The position numbers were made by a program, and so were the translations under genes. The notes under the pieces were generated by a model that saw nothing but the letters and a program-made list of their open reading frames with translations, was not told the DNA's origin and made no database searches. This document shows, in pieces, positions 36,287 to 47,674 of a stretch of DNA of 64,000 nt (the stretch's first letter is position 1; every line of letters starts with the position of its first letter). Location: positions 1 to 64,000 of the forward strand of contig WHVA01000478.1 in NCBI GenBank assembly GCA_015179125.1. The letters are read 5' to 3'. This DNA comes from Gautieria morchelliformis (lineage: Eukaryota; Basidiomycota; Agaricomycetes; Gomphales; Gomphaceae).

Positions 36287-37483
36287 GTTTTGGCTTTGTA
36301 CATCTTTGTGTGACTTTGTATGCAGCCTTGCATAGCCATGGTTGCTATGATGCAAGTCATGTGCCAGCTGGGTTTGAATTGCACAGGCTTGTGTAAGCGG
36401 TAGAGGACACATTCAGTCTCAGTGGCTGAGTTTGAGTGAGCCAAGGTACTGGAGTTGTAGGTGCTTGAGTGCCTGCAACTCCGAGTTTACGGTTCGTGGG
36501 AAGCTCCTGTCAGAGTTTGAAACTGAGCGGCTGTGGCAGAGTTGTGGACATGTGTGGGTTCATAACTCTGCCTGACAGAATAAGGAGTTTTTGAGCCAGG
36601 GAAGCCAAGTTAAATGGCGAAAAAATAAGAGGAAATTCAAGGAATATTTGAATAGAGTTCTCCCATCAATAACCATGTGTATTAGCTACTATCAGCTGGG
36701 AAAACAGGGTTTTAAAGCGATTTTAATCCTTTTTTCACAAGGCTTTTCATTAGCAACGGTTCCCACACACCGTGCAGGTAAAGGTGTACTATGTACCGTG
36801 TCTTCAATTAGCACCACAAGCAAGTATTGAATACAAAATACCTTGATAAATGAGTTGTCGCGAGCATCTGATAGCAAGTCTACCCTCGGGTTGCGTCACG
36901 CGCATTTGAAGGTATGATTATGTAATCACACAGGCTCTTTGCTCTTACCACTACTGCCCCACATTTTGAGACCCCACGCAGCAAGCAATATATTGCTCAT
37001 GACCTGGCTGCAGTGTACTATATCTCCTGCTCTGCCTCTCATACTCACCTTTCCGCCTTATAGGCCATCGCTTCGACTGTTCGACGAAGAAACATCTATT
37101 GATCGAGGACGACTATGGTGACAACGCCGCTTTACGGTCAGGGTATGCCATCTCACTGAGGGTACTATGGATGTTCCCTGGAGTTCGCTCCCCTTTGGTT
37201 TGAATTTTTACTTTCGAACATCACAGACTTTCCATTCCCTTACCTCTGACATTTCAATGGCTTGCGTATGTACATATTAAGTGCACATCGCACGGAATTT
37301 TAGTTAAAATACCACGGAATATTTCAGTTATTAGACCACTTAAAAATGTTCAGTGAATATTTCCGTGAGTCCGTTTCACATTTTTTTTTCCGTGAGATTT
37401 TCAGTGGGCTCTGTTTCAGTGTGTGAACCACTGAGAACGGGAACCCCATGGGTTTTCAGTGGGTTCCCTTCCCACAGTGGGGA

Positions 37484-39046
37484 CTAGTTTTCTGGCTCTT
37501 CCTTTTGGGAGAGTTAGGTACTGGGTAGAGAGGTAGATGTGGTCGTTGGCCACGTACCTGTCGCTCATCATACATTTCTTGTTTGAATGAAACGTTTGCG
37601 TCACTTGATGCTCTATGATTGCATCGTGTGCTGCCATCAGGTTCCATCTTGCCTGATGTGCAAATCGGGCTACCCCCTTGAACAGGGTGTCCATGGCTAT
37701 GGGGAGATCTATCCACGTCATCTAGCCGTGGTTCAGCTTGAAGGGCACAAACCCTGTGGTTGTGCTGACATTGCTGTTGAGGGCGACCTCAACCATCGGG
37801 CATTTCAATGCCCAATCCTTCTGATCGTCTCTGATGACTGCATGCAATATCTGTCCTATCGAGCGGTTTGCCCGCTCGGTGGCTCCATCCGTTTGGGGAT
37901 GGAAGGCAGTTGACATGAGGAGCTTAGTCCCCATGAGTCGCTGTAGTTCACGCCAAAAGATTGACGTGAACTTCGAGTCTCTATCTGAGACGATGGAGTC
38001 GGGAACCCCATGGAGTTGAACGATCTCTTTCAGAAACAGCCAGGCTACTCCCTTGGCTGACACGCTCATCGTTGTTGGTACAAGGTGTACGAGCGACGTT
38101 AGTCGGTCGATGACTACCATTAGGTAGTCACAGTCATTGGATTTGGGCAGGGGCCCCATGAAGTCGATGCCAATCGACTGCCACACCCTATCCCGAATGG
38201 GTAGGCTGTGTAGTAGGCCTTTGGGCCGTTGTGGCCCGGTTTGCGTCATCTGCCACTTCACACACGATGTGCAGAACGACTCTATATCTGGGCTCATGCT
38301 CGGCCACCAATATGACCTTTGAACATAGTTTGAAGTCTTCAGATGGCCGTAGTGACCGACTATCTGATGTGCTCGATTGATGATGATTTCGATCAGCCTC
38401 CTTCCCCCCTGAAGAACAGAGCGGGGGATGGCAATGACGTCTCTCTTGAGCTGGTTCTTTGTCCAGATCAGACTGTCCCTGATCCCGAATCTCAGGTGCA
38501 CATCCAGGTGCACCATGATCTTTGCAAACATGGTGTCCCTATGGTACGCGTCTCATAAGACCTTGGACAGGTCTGCACCCTGCTCAACGATCCAGCACAG
38601 GGGCGCGCCGTCATTTCCTGCGGTGATGACTCTGACGTCATCGTCGTCGTCGTTGCGTGATGCGGCGATGCTTGTGGGCTTTTGTGAGCCCTCGTTTAAT
38701 GCGGCGGATTCCGTTATTCTCGCCTCTGTCTTCTCTGCGAGGCGTTTAGACCATCTCTCGCCACTGCTCGCAGCTCGATATATCGGTCAGTGGGCAATAG
38801 CTCACCGTCCGGGTCTAACCACACGTCTGCGTTCATGAAGACGTGATCCGGGTGAGTGTCATCACTCATGTCGCTCTCGTAGTAGCGCGACAGGCAGTCT
38901 GCTACCTTGTTCTCTACACCGTCAACATGGACGGTGTTGAAATTGAACCATGAGAGAAACTCCCACCATCTGACCTGGCGGTCAGACAGGCTCTTCTGGG
39001 TCTCGAAGTATTCGAGCCCTTTGTGGTCTGTGATGAGGGTGAACCT
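37484..39046 (-). pseudogene. Gypsy-1 RNase H end and integrase
   Basis: Reads from 39046 after a stop that ends the RT ORF. The RNase H tail (TDHKGLEYFE, WWEFLSWFNFNTVHVDGVENKVADCL) passes into integrase with zinc-binding H, H, C and C (HQIVGHYGHLK, then CTSCVKW) and the core IGIDFMGPLPKSNDCDYLMV, SIVSDRDSKFTS and HPQTDGATERANRSI, so the D,D,E set is present. The frame is closed near 37722 by a stop and resumes to KGRARKLV at 37484, where element F interrupts. Stops make it non-functional. Confidence 0.88.
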
Positions 39047-40135
39047 TCATCCCAGAAGCTTGTCCTCCCATTTCATGAGAGCCTCGAGCACCGCGATTGG
39101 CTCGTGCTCGTGAGTCTGGTAGTGTTTTTGAGCAACACTGAACTTCTTTGACAAGAAGCTGGCAGGCCAACAGGTTTTCCAGTCGGGGCCTTGGTCGTAG
39201 ACTGCACCGATGCCGGCTTTTGACCCGTTGCTGATCACCCAGATCGGCTCTGGGCACCGTGCGTCTACTGGATGCAGGATCGGGGCCTTACAGGCCAATG
39301 CCTTAATGCTTTGCCAGCATTTGTCCAGTAATGGGGTCCATTCGAATGGACAGTTGTTACACGCACAGCCTGATAGTGGGGTGGTATATGCACTGACATC
39401 TGGCATGTAATGTGCCAGGTACTGTACTAGCCCGAGGAAATGCTGGACGTCGTTGAACGTCCGCGGCCTATGCCACTCGCAGATCCATTGCATCTTATCC
39501 TCGTCGGCATATACTCCTCGGCCATCAATGATGTGGCCGAGACATTGCATTCGGATGGAATAGAGGTCAACCTTTTTCTTGCTCAGAAACAGGTGGTTCT
39601 TCCTCAGTCTGTCAAAGACAATATAGAGGTGCTCTTCATGCTCTTGTATCGAGAGCGAGAAAATGAAGATGTCGTCCATGTATACATGGATGAAGCGACA
39701 TATGCAGTCGTGGAAAATGGCTGTCATCAGCCGTTGGAATGTTGATGGGGCGTTACAGTCCCCCATCTGTATCACCTGGCTCCTGAAGGTGCCAAGGATC
39801 GTGGCAAAGGCTGTCTTTGCTACGTGATCCGGATGAATCCAGATCTGCTCGTATGCTTCCGACATATCAAGTTTTGTTTGATACCGACAGCGAGCCATGT
39901 CGCTGCGGATGATATCTTGAGCCGGGAAGCGCGTGACGTCCTTCACCGTGTTCTCATTCTGCTGGCGCAGATCGAAGACGGTTCGTAATGTACCATTCTT
40001 TTTTGGCACACACAGCATTGGCACTGCCTGCTGTGCGACTGCCGGAATCCACCACTTTTCAGTGGTGTATCGTTCTATCTTAGCTGACAGTTCCTCTCGG
40101 AAATGTTCTGTGCACTTCGGTAGTCGATACCGCAT
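39047..40135 (-). pseudogene. Gypsy-1 reverse transcriptase and RNase H start
   Basis: 362-codon ORF. RT blocks: MLCVPKKNGTLRTVFDLR, YQTKLDMSEAYEQIWI, QMGDCNAPSTFQRLM, then the active site VYMDDIFIFS, and LGHIIDGRGV. The connection and RNase H follow: FEWTPLLDKCWQSIK, PEPIWVISNGSKAGIGAVY. The RNase H first catalytic Asp is Asn here (codon 39227-39229), while gypsy-2 keeps Asp in the same place. The frame ends with a stop just before the second RNase H block. Confidence 0.9.
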
Positions 40136-40450
40136 GTGTTTGTTGGGATCGATGAGGTTGATTTCATGGTTGATCTCCTGTAGTGGTGGGAGTTCTAATG
40201 GAATTCCACTGACTAGGTCAGTGATTCATTCCATCCATTCCTCACGGAGGCGAGGAAGGTCATCATCCGTGAGGATGATGGTGGTGGTTGGCTTAGAAGC
40301 AATTAGGCGCTGTGTGCGTCTATTAGGTCCTGCGGCGCACGGAACCGCTCTCCTTTTTCCCATCACTTTCACCATTAGGTGAGAGCACCTCTCCCTACGA
40401 TTGTAGGGTGAGTTCGAGGATGAGTCGTCCTGCGACTTGTCCTCCTGGCT

Positions 40451-40963
40451 TCAATGAGCCAGGCTAGGCTTCGGTGCCCAGGTGATCCTGCTCACCCATG
40501 GCCCCTTGTCCTCATTCGTCGATCCATCATTGTCGAATGAGACCTTGCCCGTGGGGGTTACTTCGTTCCCCTTGCGGATCATCCCTGGGCTCGAGAAGTC
40601 CAGGGTTATTCCAAATCTCCTTAGGAATGGTGTCCCTAAGATCGTGTTGTAATATTCGATGTTTGCCACGTCGAAATATTCGTTGTATGTTTCACGACCA
40701 AATTTGATGGTCGTGTTCGTTCCATAGTTGATTGTGGAACGGCTGCCTATGCAGCCTAGCTGCAGCGCAATTGGTTGCTCCAGGGAGAATGTCTTCATCC
40801 CTGTAGCTCGCATGAATTCAGAGGATAGCAGTACCCCTTCGCTGCCACTATCTAGCAGACAGTGGGCTTTTACGCCGTTTATTTCCCGGTACCCCAACAG
40901 GGTACAGTTCTCACTGCATGGGCACGTTGGCCGCGTCCTATGCTTGCTTTGGTGGTGATACAC
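40451..40963 (-). pseudogene. Gypsy-1 aspartic protease region
   Basis: Retropepsin-like segment with CLLDSGSEGVLLSSEFM (catalytic DSG) and TILGTPFLRRFGITLDF (the ILGTPFL strand). It follows gag with a frame break and precedes RT. The nearby 40136-40450 stretch codes for the linker with stops. Confidence 0.85.
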
Positions 40964-41061
40964 CGGCTCGGCTGCCTTGTCTGGTGTGACCGATGTGTGT
41001 GCGCCACCGTGACTTTCGTGGCGGTGTCGTCTTCCGGCGCGAATCTGATCACGCTGGACCT

Positions 41062-44000
41062 CTAGGTGGTGTCTTCCGCCTCTTCATCCCATTCATAAGA
41101 TTGGGATGGCTCGGGATCCCATTCTTCAGCGGGCGTGTCTCCGTTGTCCGGAGAGTCGTTGGGTTGGGGATCACCCTCCCCCTCTTCATCAATTTGATGG
41201 AGAGAATTTTGACCGAGATCCGTCTCCGGATCCTCGGTCTCTTCTTTGTGCCTGGCAGCCGCTGTCCTGATACAGGACTTAAGCCAGGGGCATTCCGCTC
41301 TCTTGTGGCCAGGTTGGCCACATTCAAAGCACGTGGTGCTGCTTTGGTTGCCGCTGGGCCGATCGTTAGGCTGGCCCAACGTTTTTGCTGGTGGGGCAGG
41401 TTGCGAGGATGACCCTGACACTTGAGGCTGTTTAGCTTCAGGTGGGCATCCAGCTTGTGCTGGGCATGGGGGCGGTGGCCGTTGCGCTGTTCCATTTCTC
41501 GAGAACAGGCTGGGCCTGGTCAGGCCCATCTGTGTCAACGGCTTGCTCCCTATAAGCCGGGCAGCGCTCGCCGTTGCCGCTACGCTCTCTGCGCGGCACA
41601 TCCCCATATTGTATCGGGATGCTTCCTCTATCATTCGGGCCATCTCGAAGAGTTGCTCTGTTGAGCTGCTCTCGGTGTTGTAGCCCTTTTGAGGACTTCG
41701 TTGCGCAGTGTTTCGCGCAGCGCCGACACGAACCTTCTCTGGAATGTGTAATCATCTTGTGGCTGTATCATCCGTGCCGCATATTTTGTGAGCTTGTTCA
41801 GCATCTCCTGAACGGTTTTCATGCCCTGCATGACCGCGTCGAATTTATTCGATGCGTGGTGGTACGTCATGTTAGCAACTAGGGGCTATGGCAGGGAAGG
41901 TTCGGTAGAGTTCTTAGAAAGCTAGAATCAAATACACTCTCTCAGTGAATTTATTGTCACTGATATATTAATACAGTACCTAGAATCAAATACACTACAT
42001 GATTTTCAGTCAACATGCTATGTAAATATGCAAGATACTACTCGCCTCTCTCAGTGAATTTATTGTCACTGAGAGAGGAGTACAATCCTGTCTCAGAAGG
42101 CATATACGTGCACCCGGCCCTTTAGCGCCCAAGAGCTCGCGCGTCGAAGTCATTTCAAACTCCGCTGGGTGCAGCCGCCTGTGAAAATAGAAATGACAAA
42201 GTAGAATGGAGAGATAGGGAGTGACTGGAAAATTTCGAAAATAATCAGAGAAATAGATGCATGGTACAAGAACAATGTGAGAAAGGATTGAAACACCATA
42301 CAATAAATTGAATATATTATGCTTGATTTTGGTGCAGGAGCATAAATGCACCCAACATGTCAGTGTGTGCAGGAACCTTTTTTGAAGGCCTTGCATCACA
42401 GCTTCCAGTGTCCAGCTGCGGACCTGGCGATCGAAGTGTTCTATGTTTCGAAGGAACCATTCCTGGCCTTCGCCTGTTAGGTGAGTGCCCACGTAGCCGA
42501 CCTGCATGTCTATGCTGGTTGGCCCTAGGAGGTCATATTCAGCCATCTTAAGATGGCTGCGATGAAGATCTCAAACTCTTCGAGGTCAGATCCCCCGGCG
42601 TATGGCTCGGGGTCAGCCAGTTTCACGCCGGCTTTTGCTAGCACAGACTTCTCTGGGCCTGTGTCCGCGGCGTCTGCTAACGCCACGTGCATCATCCATG
42701 TGATCCCGTCGTATGGCTCCAGCGGTACGACGTCCACCTGATCCGGGATTCCCTGGCCTTCCGTTGGGGCCATGGATCGTTTGTGTGGCTGTGACACCGC
42801 GTGGGGCAGGCTGTTGTATGCCCTGATGGGCCCCGGGCCCGGATCGGGCTCGGGATTGGGAGCATTTTGTGCTCTCGAGTCCGGGGGCGTTTTGTGCCTG
42901 GTGTCCCCGGTCAGTCCCATGTTGTGGATCCTCAGCCTGCTGTTGTAGCCTGCATGTGCCTGCCGTGCATCCTGTACCACTCGCGTGAGCTGCACATCTG
43001 GCTGCTGAGCGGTGTGGCTTTGGGCCACCGCTTCCTCAGCGTTCTTCGCTAGCAGCTTGAGGGCCTGCCTATGGCGGCGTGTGGCTGCGGCCTCTTTACG
43101 CTGCCAGTGCACGACTTCGAGCTCTAGGCTCTCGGTTGTCGTTTCAGAGTCAGGCTCTGAGGTGACCTGTTCCCTGATGATCTGTTGGGCCATCTTGCAA
43201 CTGTCCGTTGGGGCAGCCGGTTGCTCCTGAGGTTCATTCCTGAACCTCACATCCTGTTCGACTGGGATGGCTGGTGGCGGCATTCGCTGCTTGTCCCGCT
43301 CCTTTCGTCGTGGGTCTTCCACGTCGTGACCGCGTTCGTTAGCTGCGGACTGTCGCAAGCTCAGCCGTGTTGTGTCGCATTCCCCGCATGGGCAGAGGGC
43401 CTTCTGGATGTTCTCCAGTGTAGCTGCGTCCTGCAGCCTGATCTCCTCCACCTGGTGGAGTTCCTTGCCGATTGCCATTATGGCGGAAGCAGCGTTGTCA
43501 AGCTGCGATGCTAGCTGATCATACTTGTGGCGCGTGAGCACGCTCCGGTGCAGCGCAGCCTGCACCTGCTTGTTCAGTGCCTCTGCTGTCTCATGGTCGA
43601 TGGCGTGAGCTCTCGAGCTCTTGTGACTTGAGCTCGAGTATTCCGAGCCCTGACCATCATCTGGGGCTCGCCTTTTTTGCCATCGTCCCCCCTCGGGGAT
43701 GATCGTTGTCGCTCTACTTTGTGAGCGGCGGTTCAAGTCGTGGCTTGTGCCCACCTCGACATTGATGCTCTGCCGTCTGACAACGGTGAACCTTCTCTGC
43801 CCTTTCCTTTGTCTCTGAGCAGAGGGGATTGGGGGGGCGGCGCCGGCTTGTTGCCTGGCATCGTCTCTTCCTCAACCACGCTCAACGAGACATGGTTGGG
43901 ATTTTCCTCGTCCTCCACTGGGGGGACGAGGGCGGTGATATCTACGATCTCTCCGTCTTCTAGCATTCTGGACTCTTGGTCCAGGGTAGCGTCAGCCGTT

Positions 44001-44116
44001 GTGTCGCTGGGCTGCGCCAGTGGTGTGGACCGCGAGCTTGTCACTCGTGTCCGTCTTCGACTGCGTGGAATCATCACGCTCGCAGCCGACAGTAGAAGGT
44101 TACTGGAGGGTCTCAA
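41062..44116 (-). pseudogene. Gypsy-1 gag, split by solo LTR E
   Basis: Starts near 44116 (MRPSSNLLL), shifts frame near 43745, continues with a coiled-coil-rich part (ETAEALNKQVQAALHRS, LDNAASAIMAIGKELHQVEE) to the capsid-like block QEWFLRNIEHFDRQVRSW (42358 side). It is interrupted by LTR E, and resumes at 41865 with HASNKFDAVMQGMKTVQEML. The CCHC knuckle CFECGQPGHKRAECP is at about 41345-41290. The acidic tail runs to 41062. The same order is seen in gypsy-2. Confidence 0.85.
41870..42357. mobile_element. Solo LTR E
   Basis: 488 bp, TGTTAGCAAC...CACCCAACA. Flanks are CGTCA (41865-41869) and TGTCA (42358-42362), a target duplication with one transition. It holds an internal repeat (TCTCAGTGAATTTATTGTCAC twice). 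No coding part. It sits in gag of gypsy-1, whose frame is continuous in gypsy-2 at this place. Confidence 0.75.
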
Positions 44117-44214
44117 CGATGTTTAGTTGTCGATGCAGCGATCTTTTTCAAGATTGCTTCGAATCCACAATCGGTTGGCCGCGTGGAGATCAACCGCAGG
44201 ATAGTTCAAAAAGG

Positions 44215-44427
44215 TGTAAAGATGTCTATCTTATGCCTATTGTCACAAGGGCACACAGAACTTGACCAAGGTGTGGTATTCTGATGCTATGTAGTGACGG
44301 TGTAAGGGTAAGATGCGATGGGAACCGCTGACCGGTTCCCACGCATAAACTATACAGTGGGTCCCTAAGGGGCCCACTGGGATTATGTAATAACTAGAAT
44401 ACATGTATGGTATCTAGGTTATTTACA
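44215..44427 (-). repeat. Gypsy-1 5' LTR (right)
   Basis: 213 bp, followed on the coding strand by CCTTTTTGAACTATCC, which does not start with the usual TGG of a tRNA primer site; gypsy-2 has the same bases at this point. Confidence 0.93.
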
Positions 44428-45170
44428 GTTAGTGTCTTGTAGGTTGAAACGCTCCATGATTTTTTTGATGTACGTGCGTTGCGAGAATGAAATCATGCGC
44501 AACGTGCGGTCTCACTTTACCTCAATTCCCAGAAGCCAATGCAAGTATCCAAGCTTAATTTTGAGGACTGTTCGCAGTTCGTCCTTGAACCCTCAGATGA
44601 CCTCCTTCGTGTTGCTGGGCATGGTGAGGTCATCGACATCGACAGTGATGATGAGTGCGTTCTGGCCGGTGTACCTGTGGAATACTGCGTGCTCAACCTT
44701 GCAGCATGTAAATCCAAACCTGTACATTATGCCACATAGCATGTCGTACCACTCCCTTCCAGACTGTTTCAGGGCATATATTGCGCGGTTGAGGTGGCGC
44801 ACGTAGTGTTCCTTTCTAGCAACTTCGTATCCTTTCGCCTGGCGCATGTAGACCGTTTCGGTGATCGGTGTGTTGAGGTATGCACCGTCTATGTCAGTCT
44901 GCTTGAGTTCCCAGTTGCTTCTGATGGCGATTGCAGCGATAATGCGGATGGCAGAGAGCTTGGCAGTGGGGGAGAAAGTTTTGTTGTAGTCTCTACCTTC
45001 TGTCTGTATGAATCCCTGTGCAATGAGCCTAGTCTTGTGTGTTATTACTTTGCTGTCCTTGTCATGCTTGTAATGGAATACTAGTCTGCTACCGACAATG
45101 TTCGCGCCTTCTGGGGGCTTACCAGATCCCAGGTTTTCAGGTTTGCATGCTGGTCCAGCTCACGCCTTAT
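44428..45170 (-). pseudogene. Copia-2 pol, 5' part (reverse transcriptase)
   Basis: Minus-strand RT coding with at least one stop and a frame change: SRLVFHYKHDKDSKV, IAQGFIQTEGRDY, FSPTAKLSAIR, LKQTDIDGAYLNT, HLNRAIYALKQSGREWYDM and VDVDDLTMPS (the DD active site), ending LGIEVK and FSQRTYIKKIMERF at the gypsy-1 insertion point. The left half continues at 23857. Upstream (right) the element is lost near 45170. Confidence 0.85.
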
Positions 45171-46084
45171 AGACATACATAAATGCTTACATAAAGTTAT
45201 TTGTCAGCCTGTGCACTTCTACTTTAGACAAGGTGGATACCCATGCTTTGCACAGGGGTGTAGGTCAAACACATCGGTAAGGTCAAACACACCAGCAAGG
45301 TCAAACACATTGGGTAAATCAAACTTGGGTTAAGTCAAACATGTTCAGATAAGAAATTTTCATTCAGATAAGTAAAACTCATCTTATTGATTGAAAGTAG
45401 CTCTAAATAACACATCAAGGTAGGTAATGTTATGACCATGCCACTCAACCAAATCTGGTACCTCCACACCTCCTCGGACTCTATTCTGCAACATCTGCAC
45501 TTTGGCCTTTTGATCCCCTTGTTCTTTCCTATTCACATACTTCCCCTTATGACTCTATTCACCGGCCTTCCCTACTTGACCCTTAGTGCAAGTCTGGAGC
45601 ATCAGGAGTTCCATTTGTTCCGCTATCAATTAGACTTACATGCCCCTTGTTCTTTTGACTATTATTGTTAGTTCTACCCTGCACCCCCTTGTAGTTCCTC
45701 TTGTTCCCCATTAGTTACTTACTCCATTTATCCTAGTTACTTTCTCCTGCACTGGAATTGCTTACCTCTACCTTCTGACATGTTGTCTCAGCTCTTTGTA
45801 TAAAACCCAGTCATGTATGCCTCTGTTCTACAATCAGATAATCGACTTCAATATGTGACTCCCTTTGCACTGTTTCCTGAAGGCGTCTCTATCTCTCTGA
45901 CCTCCATCTTCCAACTGGATTTCTGATATCCAACTTAACTTGATTCTTGAACACTTACCTCTTCAGTTACAATACTCAACCTCTTCTGACTTCTGATCTC
46001 CAATCTTCAAAATACTTAGCATGATAGTTGGGGGTGCAACATATAAGTTGAAGCCACTGTCCTTGAAGATCCAAACTCCAGGAT
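45171..46084. other. Gene-free stretch with short AGGTCAAACAC repeats
   Basis: About six decayed units of the type GGTCAAACACA-CGGTAA lie at 45262-45345. The rest is pyrimidine-rich with no domain-bearing ORF. Confidence 0.5.
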
Positions 46085-46610
46085 GACTCTACACATTTCT
46101 CCCATGTCAGTGTGTCCCCTACCTCACCCATAGCATGTCCTCATGTGTAGCATGTCCCCAATGTGTAGTGTGTCCTCAAGTATAGTGTGCGTAGCAACTC
46201 CCTGAAGTATAGTGTGTGGAGCATGTCCCCCCACATAGCATGTCCCCAAGTATAGTATGTATAGTATGTCCTCAAGTATAGTGTGCATAGCATGTCCTTT
46301 GTTTGTAGCCTGTCCCCCAAGTATACCATGCATATAATGTCCCTCGTTTGTAGTGGTTTCCCCAGGTATAGCATGCATAGTGTGTCCCTTGTTTGTACCG
46401 TGTCCCCCAAGTGTATCATGTGTAGCATTTCCCCACATGTCACATGTACTGTGTCCCTAAAGTATAGTGTGCGTGTCCCCATGCATGGCATGTTGCCATA
46501 TAGTGTGTGTGAACTTGTCCCTTGTTTATAGCGTGTTGTCCTATAGCATGCATAGTAGTCCCTTGTATGTAATATGTCCCTCATGTGTAGCATATCCCCA
46601 AGAGCCTCAA
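46085..46610. repeat. Decayed minisatellite
   Basis: Many imperfect units of about 20-35 bp built from AGCATGTCC, CCAAGTATAGTGTG and TTTGTAGC run for about 0.5 kb. ORFs across it are only a by-product of the repeat. Confidence 0.85.
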
Positions 46611-47459
46611 AGTGAATATTGTAGGGGCAAGAGAAAATAAATAAATGTCAGAGGGTTTACAATGAATAATACAGAAATAGACTTACTTATATTTGTAAGG
46701 TCATTGATATTTAGCAAAGTCAGAGAAATTTGTTCATATCTATGTTTGAGAAGAACTGTAAGTATGGCACACTACAAAATTGGGCCCACACTATGGAGCT
46801 AGGGGGGACTCTACACGCCTACAAGTCCTACGTGGGGTACATACCATTCCATAATATCCCCTGTTTTTCCTGATGCATGTCACGGGAGGTGAACTGACGT
46901 TTGGAGTAGATGGGTAAAACACGTGGTAATGCCATGAAAAATGAGGGAGTGGATGGTGTGGGCAGAAAGACATGTGCATACCATGTAAAGACGACGAAGT
47001 CAGGTTGTCCGTTTCCGTGTCATCTCATTGTGTCGTGTCGGGCGCTGGTTGAGCATCCAACATCGTCTTGCTGCATGGACCCGAAAATACCTGTACCCGG
47101 ATGGAAACTACCGGATGCAGTTCATGCTTTAGTCAGCTTGAGCTGAGGAGCTTGGGATGAAGCTCCCGGCCTGTGACTAAACACACCACCAACCATACAC
47201 TTCCCGCTGGTGGGTCAGGAGTGCCATAGTGGCCTCTGTTTGGATGGTGATAGGCACCGTTCACTCCCACTAGTCAAGGCTCAGAAGCGACTCCTAAACA
47301 GGTCTGGAAGGGCGAGCAGTAGGGGTAGTGGTATCCCCCTGATGAGAGCTTTCATCGGCTCGAAACCGCTACACACCCGTCTCCCCTAGCAATCCTCTTC
47401 CCTACCAGCAGAAGCCCAATCTTTGGAGACGGCTGTCTGCGGTAGGTGCAAAGGGTGTG
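46611..47459. other. Unrecognised stretch before gypsy-2
   Basis: No ORF with a domain. The part 47150-47455 is GC-richer and looks structured (several inverted short motifs), perhaps the 5' part of another element; I do not recognise it. Confidence 0.4.
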
Positions 47460-47674
47460 TGTAAATAACCTGTGTATCTACATGTACAATAGTTATTACA
47501 TAATTCCAGTGGGCCCCTTAGGGACCCACTGTATAGTTTATGCGTGGGAACCGGCCAGCGGTCCCCATCGCATCTTACTCTTACCTGTCACTACGTAGCA
47601 TTCAGAATACCACTCATTGGTCAAGTTCTGTAGTGCCCCTGTGATACAAGGTTCTAAGATTGACACCCTTTACA
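47460..47674 (+). repeat. Gypsy-2 5' LTR
   Basis: 215 bp, TGTAAATAACC...CCTTTACA. Preceded by GGTGTG; the duplication cannot be checked because the other end is missing. Confidence 0.85.

Larger units (their letters stand above)
30428..36769 (-). mobile_element. Solo LTR B2, split by copia-1
   Basis: Reverse-oriented copy of the B LTR, beginning (minus strand) TGTGTGGGAACC at 36769 and ending AAAACA at 30428, flanked by CCGTG (30423-30427, 36770-36774). Without copia-1 it is about 1.47 kb and closely matches B1. It contains the same TATA-like site (minus strand near 31090). Confidence 0.9.
29265..37479. mobile_element. Element F: inverted-repeat (DNA transposon-like) insert
   Basis: The ends are inverted repeats CACTGTGGGAAG / CTTCCCACAGTG, continuing with lower identity for about 40 bp, flanked by GGGA on both sides (29261-29264, 37480-37483). 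Joining the flanks restores the gypsy-1 integrase frame. After taking out solo LTR B2 with copia-1, about 1.9 kb remains. Short ORFs near 29600-30200 show no transposase motif, so it is likely non-autonomous. The class is not decided; the CACTG end recalls CACTA-type elements but the 4-bp duplication does not fit them. Confidence 0.65.
23858..44427 (-). mobile_element. Gypsy-1: Ty3/gypsy chromovirus with nested insertions
   Basis: LTR retrotransposon read on the minus strand. Its two 213-bp LTRs (23858-24070 and 44215-44427) begin TGTAAA and end TTTACA and differ at only two bases. Internal order from the right: leader, gag, CCHC knuckle, protease, RT, RNase H, integrase, chromodomain, then an extra ORF before the polypurine tract (C-rich run 24071-24080 on the plus strand). 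Nested inside are solo LTR E in gag, element F in the integrase C-terminus (with solo LTR B2 and copia-1) and solo LTR C1 in the extra ORF (with solo LTR B1). Removing these leaves roughly 9 kb. Frames are broken by stops and shifts, so it is not autonomous. Gypsy-2 is a second family member in the opposite orientation. Confidence 0.93.

Noticed and set aside
46141-46593. 150-codon minus-strand ORF with many Met, Leu and Thr
   Set aside because: It is a translation of the minisatellite; the repeat pattern explains the open frame.
46085-46610. CRISPR-like array
   Set aside because: Units are imperfect, of changing length and without distinct spacers; this is a eukaryotic minisatellite.
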